Source: Candidatus Accumulibacter proximus (GTDB lineage: Bacteria > Pseudomonadota > Gammaproteobacteria > Burkholderiales > Rhodocyclaceae). Taken from it: DNA of 64,000 nt. The first letter of the stretch is position 1, and each line of letters opens with the position of its first letter. The position numbers and the translations under genes are program-made. Under the pieces are notes generated by a model, which saw only the letters and a program-made list of their open reading frames with translations, searched no databases and had not been told where the DNA came from. The stretch is taken from assembly GCA_016709675.1 (NCBI GenBank), contig JADJMH010000005.1, positions 124,001-188,000 on the forward strand, written 5' to 3'. Positions 16,660 through 25,309 of this stretch are shown here, piece after piece.

Positions 16660-17730
16660 TCAGCCGGTCATCGCCGGATAGTCGGTGTAGCCAGCCGGTC
16701 CCGGCGTGTAGAACGTCGCCGGATTGGGTGCGTTCAGCGCTGCGCCGGCCTTGATTCGTGCCGGCAGATCGGGATTGGCGAGGAAGCCGGTGCCAAAGGC
16801 AACCGCATCGAGCTTTCCTTCGCCAATGGCCTGCGCCGCTTCGCTGGCCGTATAGCCCATGTTGCCGATCAGCGTCCCCTTGTAGTTCGCCCGCACAGGC
16901 GTCAGCACGTCACCGCTCTGCTGCCGGAAGAAGTCGGCGCGCATCACGTGCAGGTAGGCGAGGTCGAAATCGTTGATCCGTTCGGCAAGCCAGGTGGCGA
17001 GTCCGATCGGGTCGCTGTCGATCATGCTGTTGTAGCTGTTGAGCGGCGAAAGGCGCAGGCCGACCCGGTCGCTGCCCCAGACGCCACTGATAGCTGCGAT
17101 CACCTCGAACAGCAGGCGGGCACGGTTTTCGAGCGAGCCGCCGTAGGGACCCGAGCGCTTGTTGGCGCCGTCGCGCAGGAACTCGTCGAGCAGGTAGCCG
17201 TTGGCGCCGTGGACTTCAACGCCATCGAAGCCCGCTGCCCGGGCATTTTCGGCCGCTTTCCGGAAGCCGGCGACAATGCCCGGCAGTTCGTCGTCGCTCA
17301 GTTCGCGCGGAGTGACGTAGGGCTGCTTGCCCAGCGGTGTCAGCACCTCGTCACCAGTGATCGCAATCGCACTCGGGGCCACCGGCTGGGCACCACCGTT
17401 CAGCAGCGGATGGCATGCGCGGCCGCCGTGCCAGAGCTGCAGGAAGATTCGGCCGCCGGCGGCGTGCACCGCGTCGGTGGTCCGCTTCCAGCCGGCGACC
17501 TGGGCCGGGGAGTGGATTCCGGGCTCCATCCAGAATGCGGAGTTGTTCGCCATCGCCATCGTGGCTTCGGCAATGATCAACCCGGCAGTCGCTCGTTGGG
17601 CGTAGTATTCGCTCATCAGTGCAGTTGGCACGTGCTCGGCGTCGGCCCGGCAGCGGGTCAGAGGGGCCATGAAGATGCGGTTCGGCGCTGTCAGGGCGCC
17701 AAGTTTGAGCGGGCTGAAAAGCGTGGTCAT
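16660..17730 (-). CDS. Old yellow enzyme family alkene reductase
   Basis: This 356-residue FMN- and NAD(P)H-dependent ene-reductase of the NemA/OYE class reduces activated C=C bonds and often nitro compounds or nitrate esters. Family marks are the N-terminal FSPLKLGALTAPNRIFMAPL barrel strand, the substrate-binding His-Asn motif in VEVHGANGYLLDEFL, the PYGGSLENRARLLFEV segment and the late GTGFLANPDLP phosphate-binding region. The start at 17730 is set by an AGGAG about ten bases upstream on the minus strand; an upstream extension of the frame shows no similarity. The cupin gene follows at 11 bases. The enzyme is likely cytoplasmic; the physiological substrate is unknown. Confidence 0.94.
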   Translation of the reverse strand: MTTLFSPLKLGALTAPNRIFMAPLTRCRADAEHVPTALMSEYYAQRATAGLIIAEATMAMANNSAFWMEPGIHSPAQVAGWKRTTDAVHAAGGRIFLQLWHGGRACHPLLNGGAQPVAPSAIAITGDEVLTPLGKQPYVTPRELSDDELPGIVAGFRKAAENARAAGFDGVEVHGANGYLLDEFLRDGANKRSGPYGGSLENRARLLFEVIAAISGVWGSDRVGLRLSPLNSYNSMIDSDPIGLATWLAERINDFDLAYLHVMRADFFRQQSGDVLTPVRANYKGTLIGNMGYTASEAAQAIGEGKLDAVAFGTGFLANPDLPARIKAGAALNAPNPATFYTPGPAGYTDYPAMTG

Positions 17731-17840
17731 GGTTGCAAGTCTCCTGAGATATGGGGTGACCAATACTAACCTAACGCAATTGATCACTGCGGCTGCTTGG
17801 TGAATAGTCGCCATACAGTCAGGCCACCCAGGAGGTCCCC

Positions 17841-17926
17841 ATGTCCCATCCACCGACCGCGCGCTGATCGTCATCGGTGTGCAGAATGCCTACCTCGCCA
17901 ACCAGCGGGTGGTCGCCCGGCGCTGA
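17841..17926 (+). pseudogene. Possible 5' remnant of an isochorismatase-family hydrolase
   Basis: A good ribosome-binding site (CAGGAGGTCCCC) precedes ATG 17841 and MSHPPTAR; after a frameshift near 17860 the DNA reads ALIVIGVQNAYLANQRVVA and then stops. The ALIVI-VQN-Y pattern is the usual start of cysteine/isochorismatase-type hydrolases. Only some 28 codons survive. The reading is short, so this is tentative. Confidence 0.4.
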
Positions 17927-17956
17927 GAAAGACTCGTCTCTTGAAAGGTTGCCAGC

Positions 17957-18595
17957 ATGCCGGACCCACGCGACGCACCGACGACGGCCGAGATGGCGCT
18001 CCTGGAACCATTCCGCGGCCTGCCGCTCGAAAGAATCCGCGTACCCGAGACGGAGGCGCAGTTCGCCGCTGCTGCGGCTGACCTTGCGCAGCATCGCTTC
18101 CTCGGTTTTGACACGGAGTCCAGGCCGACCTTCAGGAAGGGCGAGGTTTCGCAAGGCCCGCATGTCGTCCAGCTCACGACACTGGAAACGGCGTACATCT
18201 TCCAGTTGCATCGCGTCGGCTGTCGCGCGGTTCTCGGCCAGCTGCTCGAGGCGCCAAATCTGGTCAAGGTCGGCTTCGGGCTGAAGTCCGATCGCGAGGG
18301 GCTGCACAGGAAGCTCGGCATCACCGCCAGATCGGTGCTTGACCTGACCGCGGTCTTCCGCCTGGACGGTTATCGGAAGGCAGTAGGGGTGCGGGCGGCG
18401 GTGGCCATCGTCTTCAATCAGCGGCTCAAGAAGTCGCGGAGCGTCACCACGTCAAACTGGGCTCTGCCGACCCTGACTCCCAATCAACTTCTCTACGCAG
18501 CCAACGACGCCTATGCCGCGATCAGGGTTCTGCACGCATTGAACAAGCCGGAGTCGGATCTGCCGATCGCCGATCACTCAAGCCAACCCGGCTGA
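17957..18595 (+). CDS. DEDDy-type 3'-5' exonuclease domain protein
   Basis: This 212-residue stand-alone exonuclease of the RNase D/WRN superfamily removes nucleotides from 3' ends of RNA or DNA using two metal ions. The four acidic residues and the Tyr of the DEDDy class are visible: Asp52 and Glu54 in LGFDTESRP, Asp112 in GFGLKSDREGL, and Tyr180 with Asp184 in LLYAANDAYAAI. It lacks the HRDC domain of RNase D, so it belongs with short '3'-5' exonuclease' proteins of betaproteobacteria; the substrate is unknown. No obvious ribosome-binding site lies near the ATG at 17957 apart from GAAAGG. It is convergent with the class II aldolase gene. Confidence 0.9.
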   Translation: MPDPRDAPTTAEMALLEPFRGLPLERIRVPETEAQFAAAAADLAQHRFLGFDTESRPTFRKGEVSQGPHVVQLTTLETAYIFQLHRVGCRAVLGQLLEAPNLVKVGFGLKSDREGLHRKLGITARSVLDLTAVFRLDGYRKAVGVRAAVAIVFNQRLKKSRSVTTSNWALPTLTPNQLLYAANDAYAAIRVLHALNKPESDLPIADHSSQPG

Positions 18596-18692
18596 GTCAT
18601 CCCTTGCGAACGCCCTCGGCGACCGTCCAGACAGACAGGTGATCCGACATCCGTTCCTCGCTGGATGGGCATCGCGCCGGTCAGGAAGGCGC

Positions 18693-19457
18693 TCAGTCGC
18701 GGTAGCCGGGATCGGCCCGGTCGAGTTTGCGCAGCAACGCCGGCCAGGCCAGACCGCCGCCGGCACCACGTGTCACCAGCTCCCATTGCGTCGGGGCGCC
18801 GTCGACGATGTGCTGGCTGATGCGCCGCAAGGCTTGCCCACCACTCATCGCACGTACCTGGATCATGCAGGTGGTCTCGAAGAAGTACATTGCCACGAAG
18901 GCTTCCGCCACCGATCGCCCGACCGTCAGCAAGCCGTGGTTGCGCAGCATGAGAAAGCGCTTGTCGCCGAGGTCGCGAACCAGCCGCGGCTTCTCGTCTT
19001 CCTCCAGCGCAACGCCCTCGTAGTCGTGGTAAGCAAGCGACGAAAGCACGAATATCGAGTGCTGGGACAAAGGCAATACCCCATCCTGCTGTGCCGACAC
19101 CGCGACGCCATTGACGCTATGCACGTGCAGGACGCATTGCGCGTCCTCGCGGGCGGCATGAACGGCGCTGTGAATGATGAACCCGGCCGGATTGACGTCG
19201 TATGGGCTGTCGACCACCTTTCTGCCGTCAAGATCGACCTTGACCAGACTGGAGGCGGTGATCTCGCTGAACGTCAAGCCGTACGGATTGATCAGAAAAT
19301 GATGCTGTGGTCCGGGAAGGCGGGCCGAGATATGGGTGAAGATCAGATCGTCCCACCCGAACATGGCGACGAGGCGATAACACGCCGCAAGGTCTACGCG
19401 CTGCAGCCACTCGGCATCGCTGACCTGCGAACGGATTTCGGACGTACTCTCGTTCAT
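18693..19457 (-). CDS. Class II aldolase/adducin family protein
   Basis: This 254-residue cytoplasmic protein of the fuculose-phosphate aldolase/adducin fold binds zinc for retro-aldol or epimerase chemistry on phosphosugars. Conserved pieces include GWDDLIFTHISAR, FLINPYGLTFSEITASSL, the zinc site VLHVHSVNG (two His) and the third-ligand region LRNHGLLTVG. The acidic catalytic residue of true aldolases is not obvious, and many members of this branch have unknown substrates. It is transcribed away from the TetR gene at 19520, and a palindrome between them suggests control by that regulator. No sugar kinase or transporter lies next to it. Confidence 0.9.
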   Translation of the reverse strand: MNESTSEIRSQVSDAEWLQRVDLAACYRLVAMFGWDDLIFTHISARLPGPQHHFLINPYGLTFSEITASSLVKVDLDGRKVVDSPYDVNPAGFIIHSAVHAAREDAQCVLHVHSVNGVAVSAQQDGVLPLSQHSIFVLSSLAYHDYEGVALEEDEKPRLVRDLGDKRFLMLRNHGLLTVGRSVAEAFVAMYFFETTCMIQVRAMSGGQALRRISQHIVDGAPTQWELVTRGAGGGLAWPALLRKLDRADPGYRD

Positions 19458-19493
19458 GGTTTGCTCCTTTCGCTGAAGGCGTGTGATATTATA

Positions 19494-19505
19494 TAGACTG
19501 GTCTA
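19494..19505. promoter_or_regulatory. TetR-type operator palindrome
   Basis: TAGAC-TG-GTCTA is a perfect 5+5 inverted repeat in the 62-base gap between the class II aldolase gene and the tetR gene. The TAGAC/GTCTA core resembles operators of the LmrA/YxaF and QacR-like TetR regulators. It lies in an AT-rich patch that probably contains both promoters, so the regulator would repress both genes. Binding is inferred. Confidence 0.65.
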
Positions 19506-19519
19506 GGTAAAGAGTCAAC

Positions 19520-20164
19520 ATGAACAGCAAATCGGAACCCGGTAGCCGCGCCAGGATGGTCGAGGCGGCGATCACCCTGATGCGCGGTTCCGGACTGAGC
19601 GGCGCCGGAATCAACGAGATCGTCCGCGTCAGCGGCGCCCCGAAGGGGTCGGTCTACCACTTCTTTCCGCAGGGAAAGTTGCAGATCACGAGCGAAGCCC
19701 TTGCCGTCTATTCGACCCGGGTGATGGCCTTCATCGATCAGGCGTTGGCAAGCGAGCGCCAGCCGGCCGCCAAGGTGAGCGCGCTGTTCAGTGCCTTCGC
19801 GCGGCGCGTCGAGCAGGCCGATTTCCATCAGAGTTGCGCAGTGGGCACGGTGAGCCTGGATCTCGACGGGGATCTTCAGGCGCTCCAGGTTGTTCTCGGT
19901 AGAACATTCTCTGAATGGGTGGAACTGATCGCCGGCCACTTTGACCTCGGCGACAGTGATTGCACGGGGTCGTTCGCGGGACTCGTGCTGACAGCCATCG
20001 AGGGCGCCTACGTGCGCGCCAGAGCGGAGCGCTCGGCGCGGCCTTTCAGGGAGGCCGGCGAGTGGCTGGCAATGCTTGCCGACCAGCAGAACCGAATCGC
20101 TGGTCAATCCCTGGATGAGCACTGCCGCGAGCGCCTTCACCCGGCTGGCGCGGCACCCAGTTGA
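19520..20164 (+). CDS. TetR/AcrR family transcriptional regulator
   Basis: This 214-residue ligand-responsive repressor has an N-terminal helix-turn-helix (about residues 8-55) including AAITLMRGSGLSGAGINEIV and APKGSVYHFFPQGK, the usual recognition-helix region of the YxaF/LmrA branch. The rest is an all-helical ligand-binding and dimer domain (TetR_C-like) with a Cys at SCAVGTVSLDL. It is divergent from the class II aldolase gene across a short gap with a TAGAC-N2-GTCTA palindrome, so autoregulation and control of that neighbour are likely. The inducer is unknown. Confidence 0.93.
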   Translation: MNSKSEPGSRARMVEAAITLMRGSGLSGAGINEIVRVSGAPKGSVYHFFPQGKLQITSEALAVYSTRVMAFIDQALASERQPAAKVSALFSAFARRVEQADFHQSCAVGTVSLDLDGDLQALQVVLGRTFSEWVELIAGHFDLGDSDCTGSFAGLVLTAIEGAYVRARAERSARPFREAGEWLAMLADQQNRIAGQSLDEHCRERLHPAGAAPS

Positions 20165-20230
20165 AGGCGTGCCTGCGCAATGCGAAGTATCGCTTCGCCC
20201 AAGGGCAACCCGATATTGCTGGCGGTGGCC

Positions 20231-20263
20231 AGAAAGCAGAAAGGCCACCCCGAAGAGTGGCCT
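20231..20263 (-). terminator. Rho-independent terminator after tRNA-Met
   Basis: On the minus strand AGGCCAC and GTGGCCT (20242-20248 with 20257-20263) form a 7-bp stem with an 8-base loop, followed by the T-rich run TTTCTGCTTTCT. It lies about 15 bases past the tRNA CCA end. Confidence 0.7.
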
Positions 20264-20277
20264 AAGTGCTTGTTTTT

Positions 20278-20354
20278 TGGTGGTGATGGGTGGAATTGAA
20301 CCACCGACCTATGGGTTATGAATCCATCGCTCTAACCGACTGAGCTACATCACC
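20278..20354 (-). tRNA. tRNA-Met (CAU)
   Basis: This is a 77-base cloverleaf on the minus strand. Acceptor arm GGTGATG pairs with CATCACC, the D arm GCTC pairs with GAGC, the anticodon loop is TTCATAA with anticodon CAU, and the T arm is GGTGG-TTCAATT-CCACC. The CCA end is encoded. The first acceptor pair is a normal G-C, which argues for elongator rather than initiator Met. A CAU anticodon can also be tRNA-Ile2 (lysidine), but the D and anticodon arms look more like elongator Met. It has its own promoter and terminator. Confidence 0.93.
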
Positions 20355-20366
20355 ACAAGGCTGGCG

Positions 20367-20396
20367 ATTATAGGACCCTCTCGAGCTCCTGGTCAA
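20367..20396 (-). promoter_or_regulatory. Sigma-70 promoter of tRNA-Met
   Basis: On the minus strand TTGACC (20391-20396) and a perfect TATAAT (20367-20372) are spaced by 18 bases and end 12 bases before the tRNA. This is a near-consensus promoter. Confidence 0.85.
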
Positions 20397-20408
20397 GTTG
20401 AAGCCGTG

Positions 20409-20435
20409 TAATTATGGGGACAGTATATTGAATTA
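20409..20435. repeat. Possible end of a REP/RAYT-associated repeat
   Basis: The stretch contains ATTATGGGGACAGTATATTG flanked by TAATT/AATTA. From memory, very similar GGGGACAGTATA sequences accompany REP-associated tyrosine transposase (RAYT) genes in many proteobacteria. No transposase gene is nearby, so this would be an orphan copy. The identification rests on pattern memory only. Confidence 0.35.
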
Positions 20436-20533
20436 GGCAAATGCCAGTGCCGCCTCGTCCTGAACCCGGTAGAACGCCATGTCGTGCGGATGCATGGCGT
20501 GCCACGCCGGTCCATGACCGGCTCGCGCCGACG

Positions 20534-21678
20534 CTAGATTTCCAGGAGGCGAAACTCTTCGCTCTCGGCAATTCTTACGACATCGCCGGGACGCAGACAC
20601 TGGCTTCCGATCACTCGTTCCCCGTTGAGAAAAGTTCCGTTGCCGCTCTCAAGGTCCGTAATTCGGCAGGTGCCTCCATCGAGCGTGATTTGCGCGTGGT
20701 GCCTGCTCACCAGGACGTTGCGGATCACGATGTCGTTCTCCTGAGCGCGCCCGATGGCGGTCAGCCCTTCGCGAATGGAGTGCCGCACCAGCGCGTTGGT
20801 GCGGGAGATGAGCACGAAACCAACCGCCGAGACCGTGGCCGTTTCTGTGGACAGCATGTCAAACGCCCTCATGACCTGCGTGGCAGTGCTGTCGGAGGCC
20901 GGCGCCTTGCGTTCCCAGTCACTCTCGAAGACGGCTGCCAGCCCGCGCAGGACGTCAGCGTCGTCGACCGCGATGGAGAGTTCGCGGCGGCGGTCAAGGC
21001 TCTCCGTGCGCAGATTCATGCTGCCGATGACCGCCGTGACGCCGTCGATGATCGTGCATTTGGCGTGCAGCCTGTAGCGCGGCACCGCCCGGAAATCGAT
21101 CTCGGAAGGCAGCTCGCTGCCGTGTTCCTCGTCACCAAGGACGCGGATCGGGATGCCGCTGCGGGCCTTCTTCACCAGCAGGCGGATGATTGCCGGGTCG
21201 GTCAGTTTCGCGTCGGCGATCTGGATCGACTCCCTGGCGTTTTCGAGCAGCATCTCCATTTTCTGCCGGCTGTTGAACGGGCTGACCAGCAAGGGTGACC
21301 CTGGTCGGGTGCGAAGGGTAGATCGTTCCAGTCAGCGTCAAAGAGCCTGTTGATCTCGGTGGCGATCGCCGGGTTATAGACCTCGATGCCGAAGTCGCGC
21401 GTGTAGTGGAGGTTTTCGCGCGTCGGATTGAAGGTGAACACGAGAGCCTCCTCGTCGTCTACCGTCATTACCTTGTAGTGGTATCGCGCACGCTTGCTGT
21501 CACCCGCCGGTTCCTTGGTGGCAATGCCGGTCTCCTTGGCGTCCTTGAGAACGCTGGATGATCGGGTCGTCCATCCGGAATACGGTCAGGTTGATCGAGC
21601 GCTCTGCCCGGTCAATCGCGCGTACGATCGGGAAAAACTGTCGCCCGGTTGAACGATGAGCGAGATCTTCTGGCGCAT
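20534..21678 (-). pseudogene. Phospholipase D-like protein with C-terminal FHA domain, frameshifted
   Basis: The minus strand encodes one PLD-superfamily protein spread over several frames. The start MRQKISLIVQPGDS (ATG at 21678) continues in another frame as FFPIVRAIDRAERSINLTVF. A third part holds the first HKD motif, HYKVMTVD, and runs to about 21300. The last part (21292-20534) holds the second HKD motif, HAKCTIIDG with GSMNLR, and ends in a forkhead-associated domain (LTAIGRAQENDIVI, VSRHHAQI, SGNGTFLNGERV). At least three single-base indels interrupt it. Both catalytic motifs survive, so the damage may be sequence error rather than decay. PLD proteins cleave phosphodiesters; FHA binds phosphothreonine. 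Confidence 0.7.
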
Positions 21679-21767
21679 CACGGAATCCTGTCAACGCTTC
21701 ATGTGGCTGAACCAGCCAGCCGTCTCATTGTAAAGCGAGCGCAGGTTGCCATGTCCTCGATGTCTGT

Positions 21768-23835
21768 CTAGAGGCATGCGACCTCGACCAGGCAGTCGTA
21801 GAACGTCGCGCCACCGGCCATGTCGGTCAGCGCCTGGCTGGTGACCTCGTTGCAGTTGCGCCCGTCAGGCGACAGCTTGCGCCACCAGATCGAAGTGGCC
21901 ATGGCGACGCCCGGCCAGGCCCGATCGGTCACCACGGCGCGGGCGTGAATCGCCGCGTCGGTTCGCACCGGGTGGTCGTCGGCAATGCCACGGGCGGCTG
22001 AGTCGGCGGGGTTGAGATGGACTGCCGGCGACCTTTCCTGTGCCAGAAAACGCGGCGAGTTGGCAAAGCTGGTGTTGAGGAAATTGCGCGCCGGTGGCGT
22101 GATCAGCGCCAGCGGGAACTCGGCTGCCAGCGGACTGTGCCGCCATTCGCGCGGGGCGATGAAGTCGGGCAGCGGATCGAGGCCCAGATCAGCCAGCATC
22201 TGGCTGTAGAACTCGCATCTGCCGGAAGGCGTCGGGAAGCCACCGCGGGCAAACGGCGCTTCGCCTCGCGGCAGGTTCAGGCGGGCATGGCCGTCGGCCT
22301 TGAGTCCCTCCCACGACTGTCCGGCGAGGCGCGGGTCGCTCCAGACGAAGGCCTGGCGGCACAGATCTTCGTCGCTGTCGGCAAAACACGCTTCGCTGAA
22401 ACACATTTCTCTGGCTAACCGGCGAAACAGTTCGGTGTTCGGCAGCGCTTCGCCGAGCGGCGCGATGGCTGGCTGGTTGACCTGGAGGTGGAGATGGCCA
22501 TACGACTTGTGGATGTCGAGCTGCTCCATGTGGCTGGGGGCCGGCAACACGATGTCGGCGTAGTCGGCGGTATCGGTCTGGAAAAAGGTCGTGGACGACG
22601 GTGAACAGGTCTTCGCGTGCGAATCCTCGCAGCACTTCGCCCGCGTGCGGGGCGACTGCGACCGGATTGCTGTTGTAGACGAACAGCGCCTTGATCGCCG
22701 GTTGCGCGTGCATCAGATCGTGGCCGATGGTGCTCATGTTGATCGTTCGCGGCGTCGGGTTCGGCATCAGGTCGGGCCGCTCGAGCGCGACACTGTTCAC
22801 CGGGTAGTTGCCCGAGGTGGACAGCAGCACGCCGCCGGCGGCATCTCGCCAGGCACCGGTCAAGGCCGGCAGGCAGGCGACCGCTCGCAGCGCCATGCCG
22901 CCGCCGGCGGTGCGGTTGATGCCATAGTTGGTGCGGATTGCCGCCGGGCGGGTGCTGCCGTAGGCGTGCGCAAGCCCTTCGATTTCCGTCGTGCTGATGC
23001 CGCAGATCGCCGCCACCCGTTCCGGCGGGTAGGCCATGGCGCGTGGCCTGAGCGCGTCAAAGCCTGAGGGTATGGCGGGCGATGTAGTCGTGATCGAGCA
23101 GGTCGTCGCGGATCAGGACATGCATCATGCCGAGTGCCAAGCGCTGTCGGTTCCCGGCAGCAGCGCGATGTGCTGATCGCACTTCTCGGCGGTGGTTTGT
23201 GCGACAGGGGTCGATGGCGATCAGGCGGGCCCCGCGACGCCTGGCCTCCTGCGCCAGGCGCCAGAAATGGGATTGGAAACGACGCTGTTGCTGCCCCAGA
23301 GGATGATCAGCCGCGCATCGACGACGTTGTCAACGTCGAAACCGACACTGCCGCCGATCGTCGCGCGGTAGTCCATGGCGCCGGCGCTGGCGCAGATCGT
23401 CCGGTCGAGCTGGGCAGCGCCGAGGACGGTGGAAGAAGCGTCGGTCCATCGACCCGCAGCCGAGCAGGCCCGAGTTGCCGGCGTAGCGGGAACGATGGCC
23501 TCGGCGCCGTTGGCCTCGGTAATCTCGCGGAAGCGTCCGGCGATGCTGGCCAGCGCCTCATCCCAGGAAATCCGCTCGAAGCGTGCGCCGGGGCCCTTGG
23601 GGCCGACCCGGCGCAACGGGTAAAGCAGCCGGTCCGGGTGGTAGATGCGCTCGGGATAGTAGGCGACCTTGGTACACAGCACCCCGGCAGTCGGCGGGTG
23701 ATCGGCCGCGCCAGCGACCTTGACGACGCGCCCGTCGGCGACCGTTACTGTCAGCGCGCAGGTGTCCGGGCAGTCGTGTGGGCAGGCACCGCGCACGAGC
23801 GTGGTGAGGGCAGGCTTGGAGGCCGATACGGTCAT
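21768..23835 (-). pseudogene. Molybdopterin oxidoreductase (formate dehydrogenase/DMSO reductase family), frameshifted
   Basis: The minus strand reads, from ATG 23835, a bis-MGD oxidoreductase of roughly 690 residues broken by four or more frameshifts. The N-terminal [4Fe-4S] domain has GACPHDCPDTCALTVTVADG and the cysteine in GVLCTKVAYYPERIYHPDR, followed by RFERISWDEALASIAGRF. Further parts are in other frames: ALGMMHVLIRDDLLDHDYIA near 23110, then YGINRTAGGGMALRAVACLP, and the C-terminal molydopterin-binding region ending with TDMAGGATFYDCLVEVA. Indels lie near 23450-23500, 23040-23220 and 22565. A GGGAG lies ahead of the start. The substrate cannot be told. It may be a true pseudogene or damaged sequence. 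Confidence 0.75.
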
Positions 23836-24011
23836 TGAGCGCTCCCGAGGAAATATCAACGGCGACAAGATAGCAGCTTGATGACCTTTCTGGCAGCCGC
23901 GGTGCGTCGTCAGGACCACTGGCACGGCTTACCCTTGCCGGGATCCGCCGTCGGCACAGCCAATGCAGGTGGCCGGTTGAACCGGATGACCTGTTGTCTG
24001 GTCCCAGACAA

Positions 24012-24027
24012 CTATGCCACGGCATAG
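24012..24027. repeat. Palindrome between divergent oxidoreductase and ChaN-like genes
   Basis: CTATGCC-AC-GGCATAG is a perfect 7+7 inverted repeat in the 251-base divergent intergenic region. It could be an operator for one or both genes, but no regulator is next to it. Confidence 0.4.
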
Positions 24028-24086
24028 CCAGCGCACGCCAGCCCGCGTATCGGGCCACCTCTCGCAAGACGTTGCCGATCTCGATC

Positions 24087-25309
24087 ATGACCATACCCTC
24101 GCTCCCGCGCCGGTTTTTCGTTCTGTTGGCTCTGCTCGCCGCCACCTCTTTCAGCATCCTGGTGTCCGAGTCCGGCGCGGCCGGCGGGGCGCCTGGGCCG
24201 CCGCCGGCTACCTCCTGCCTGGCGCCTGCCAGCTGGACGATCTTCGGCGACCGCAAACCACAGCTCGCCAACAGTCAGCAGGTGCTTGCCGAGCTGGCGA
24301 GACGTGACGTCGTGCTGCTCGGCGAGCAGCACGACGACGTTGACCACCACCGCTGGCAGTTGCAGGTGCTCGCCGGTCTGCATGCACAGCGTCCGGAGAT
24401 GGTGATCGGTTTCGAGATGTTTCCCCGGCGGGTGCAGCCGGTACTCGATCGTTGGGTGGCCGGCGAGCTGACCATCAAGGATTTCTGGCGCAGTCGGAAT
24501 GGGACAGGGTCGGAGCGTGCCGGCCGAAATCTACCTGCCGCTGTTCCAGTTCGCCCGCCTCAACCGGATCCCGATGCTGGCGCTGAATGTCGATCAGGAG
24601 CTGACGCGGGCGATTGCCGAGAAGGGCTGGGACGCAGTACCCGCGGCCGAGCGCGAAGGCGTCGGCCGCCCGGCTCCGGCGTCGACGGCTTACCAGCAGT
24701 TCCTGTTCGAAATCTACCGCCAGCACGCGGCGATGCGCGGCAAGCCGGCAAAAGCCGGCTCTCGCGATCCGGCTTTTGCCAACTTCGTCGATTCCCAGCT
24801 GGCCTGGGATCGGGCGATGGCCGAAATGCTGGCGCGTCAGGCGGCGCCGGCAGCCGGCAGACCGCGCCAGGTCGCACACGGGTAGCGGGCATCTGCGCTT
24901 CGGCCATGGCGTGCCGCATCAGTTGCGCGCGCTCGGCATCACCTCGATCGGCACCCTGCTGCCGGTGCCGGCTGATTCGGACTGCAGCGACCTGTCGCCG
25001 GGAATCGCCGATGCGGTCTTTGCAGTGCCAGCGGCGGTCGACGCGGTACCCGAGCCGCCCCGCCTCGGTGTCGCCCTCGACAGGCAAGGCGGACGGGTCG
25101 TGATCGCCAGCGTCAGCGCCGGCAGCCTGGCCGAGAAGAGCGGTCTGCAAGCGGGCGACCAGCTTCTCGAGGTCGCCGGCAAACCGGCCGCGGAACTGTC
25201 TTCGGTTCTCGCGGCCATCCGCCGACAGCCGGCCGGAACCTGGCTGCCGCTGCAGGTCGAGCGCGCCGGGCGGAAGCTCGAAGTGGTCATCAGATTTCCC
25301 GCCGGTTGA
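24087..25309 (+). pseudogene. ChaN/Tiki-family haem-binding protein with PDZ domain, frameshifted
   Basis: From ATG 24087 the DNA encodes a signal-peptide-bearing protein of the ChaN-like 'haem-binding uptake, Tiki superfamily' group: VVLLGEQHDDVDHHRWQLQV and MVIGFEMFPRRVQPVLDRW, then in a second frame AEIYLPLFQFARLNRIPMLA and FANFVDSQLAWDRAMAEML, then in a third SGHLRFGHGVPHQLRALG, and finally a PDZ domain (LAEKSGLQAGDQLLEVAGKP). Frameshifts fall near 24500-24515 (two) and near 24880. The active-site-like GEQH and GHLxFGHGVPHQ motifs survive. Overlapping the next gene by a few bases suggests an operon with the M1-like gene. Confidence 0.7.

Noticed and set aside
16162..17769. Open frame of 535 codons on the plus strand across the cupin and old yellow enzyme genes
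   Set aside because: Antisense shadow; the minus-strand genes have clear families and ribosome-binding sites.
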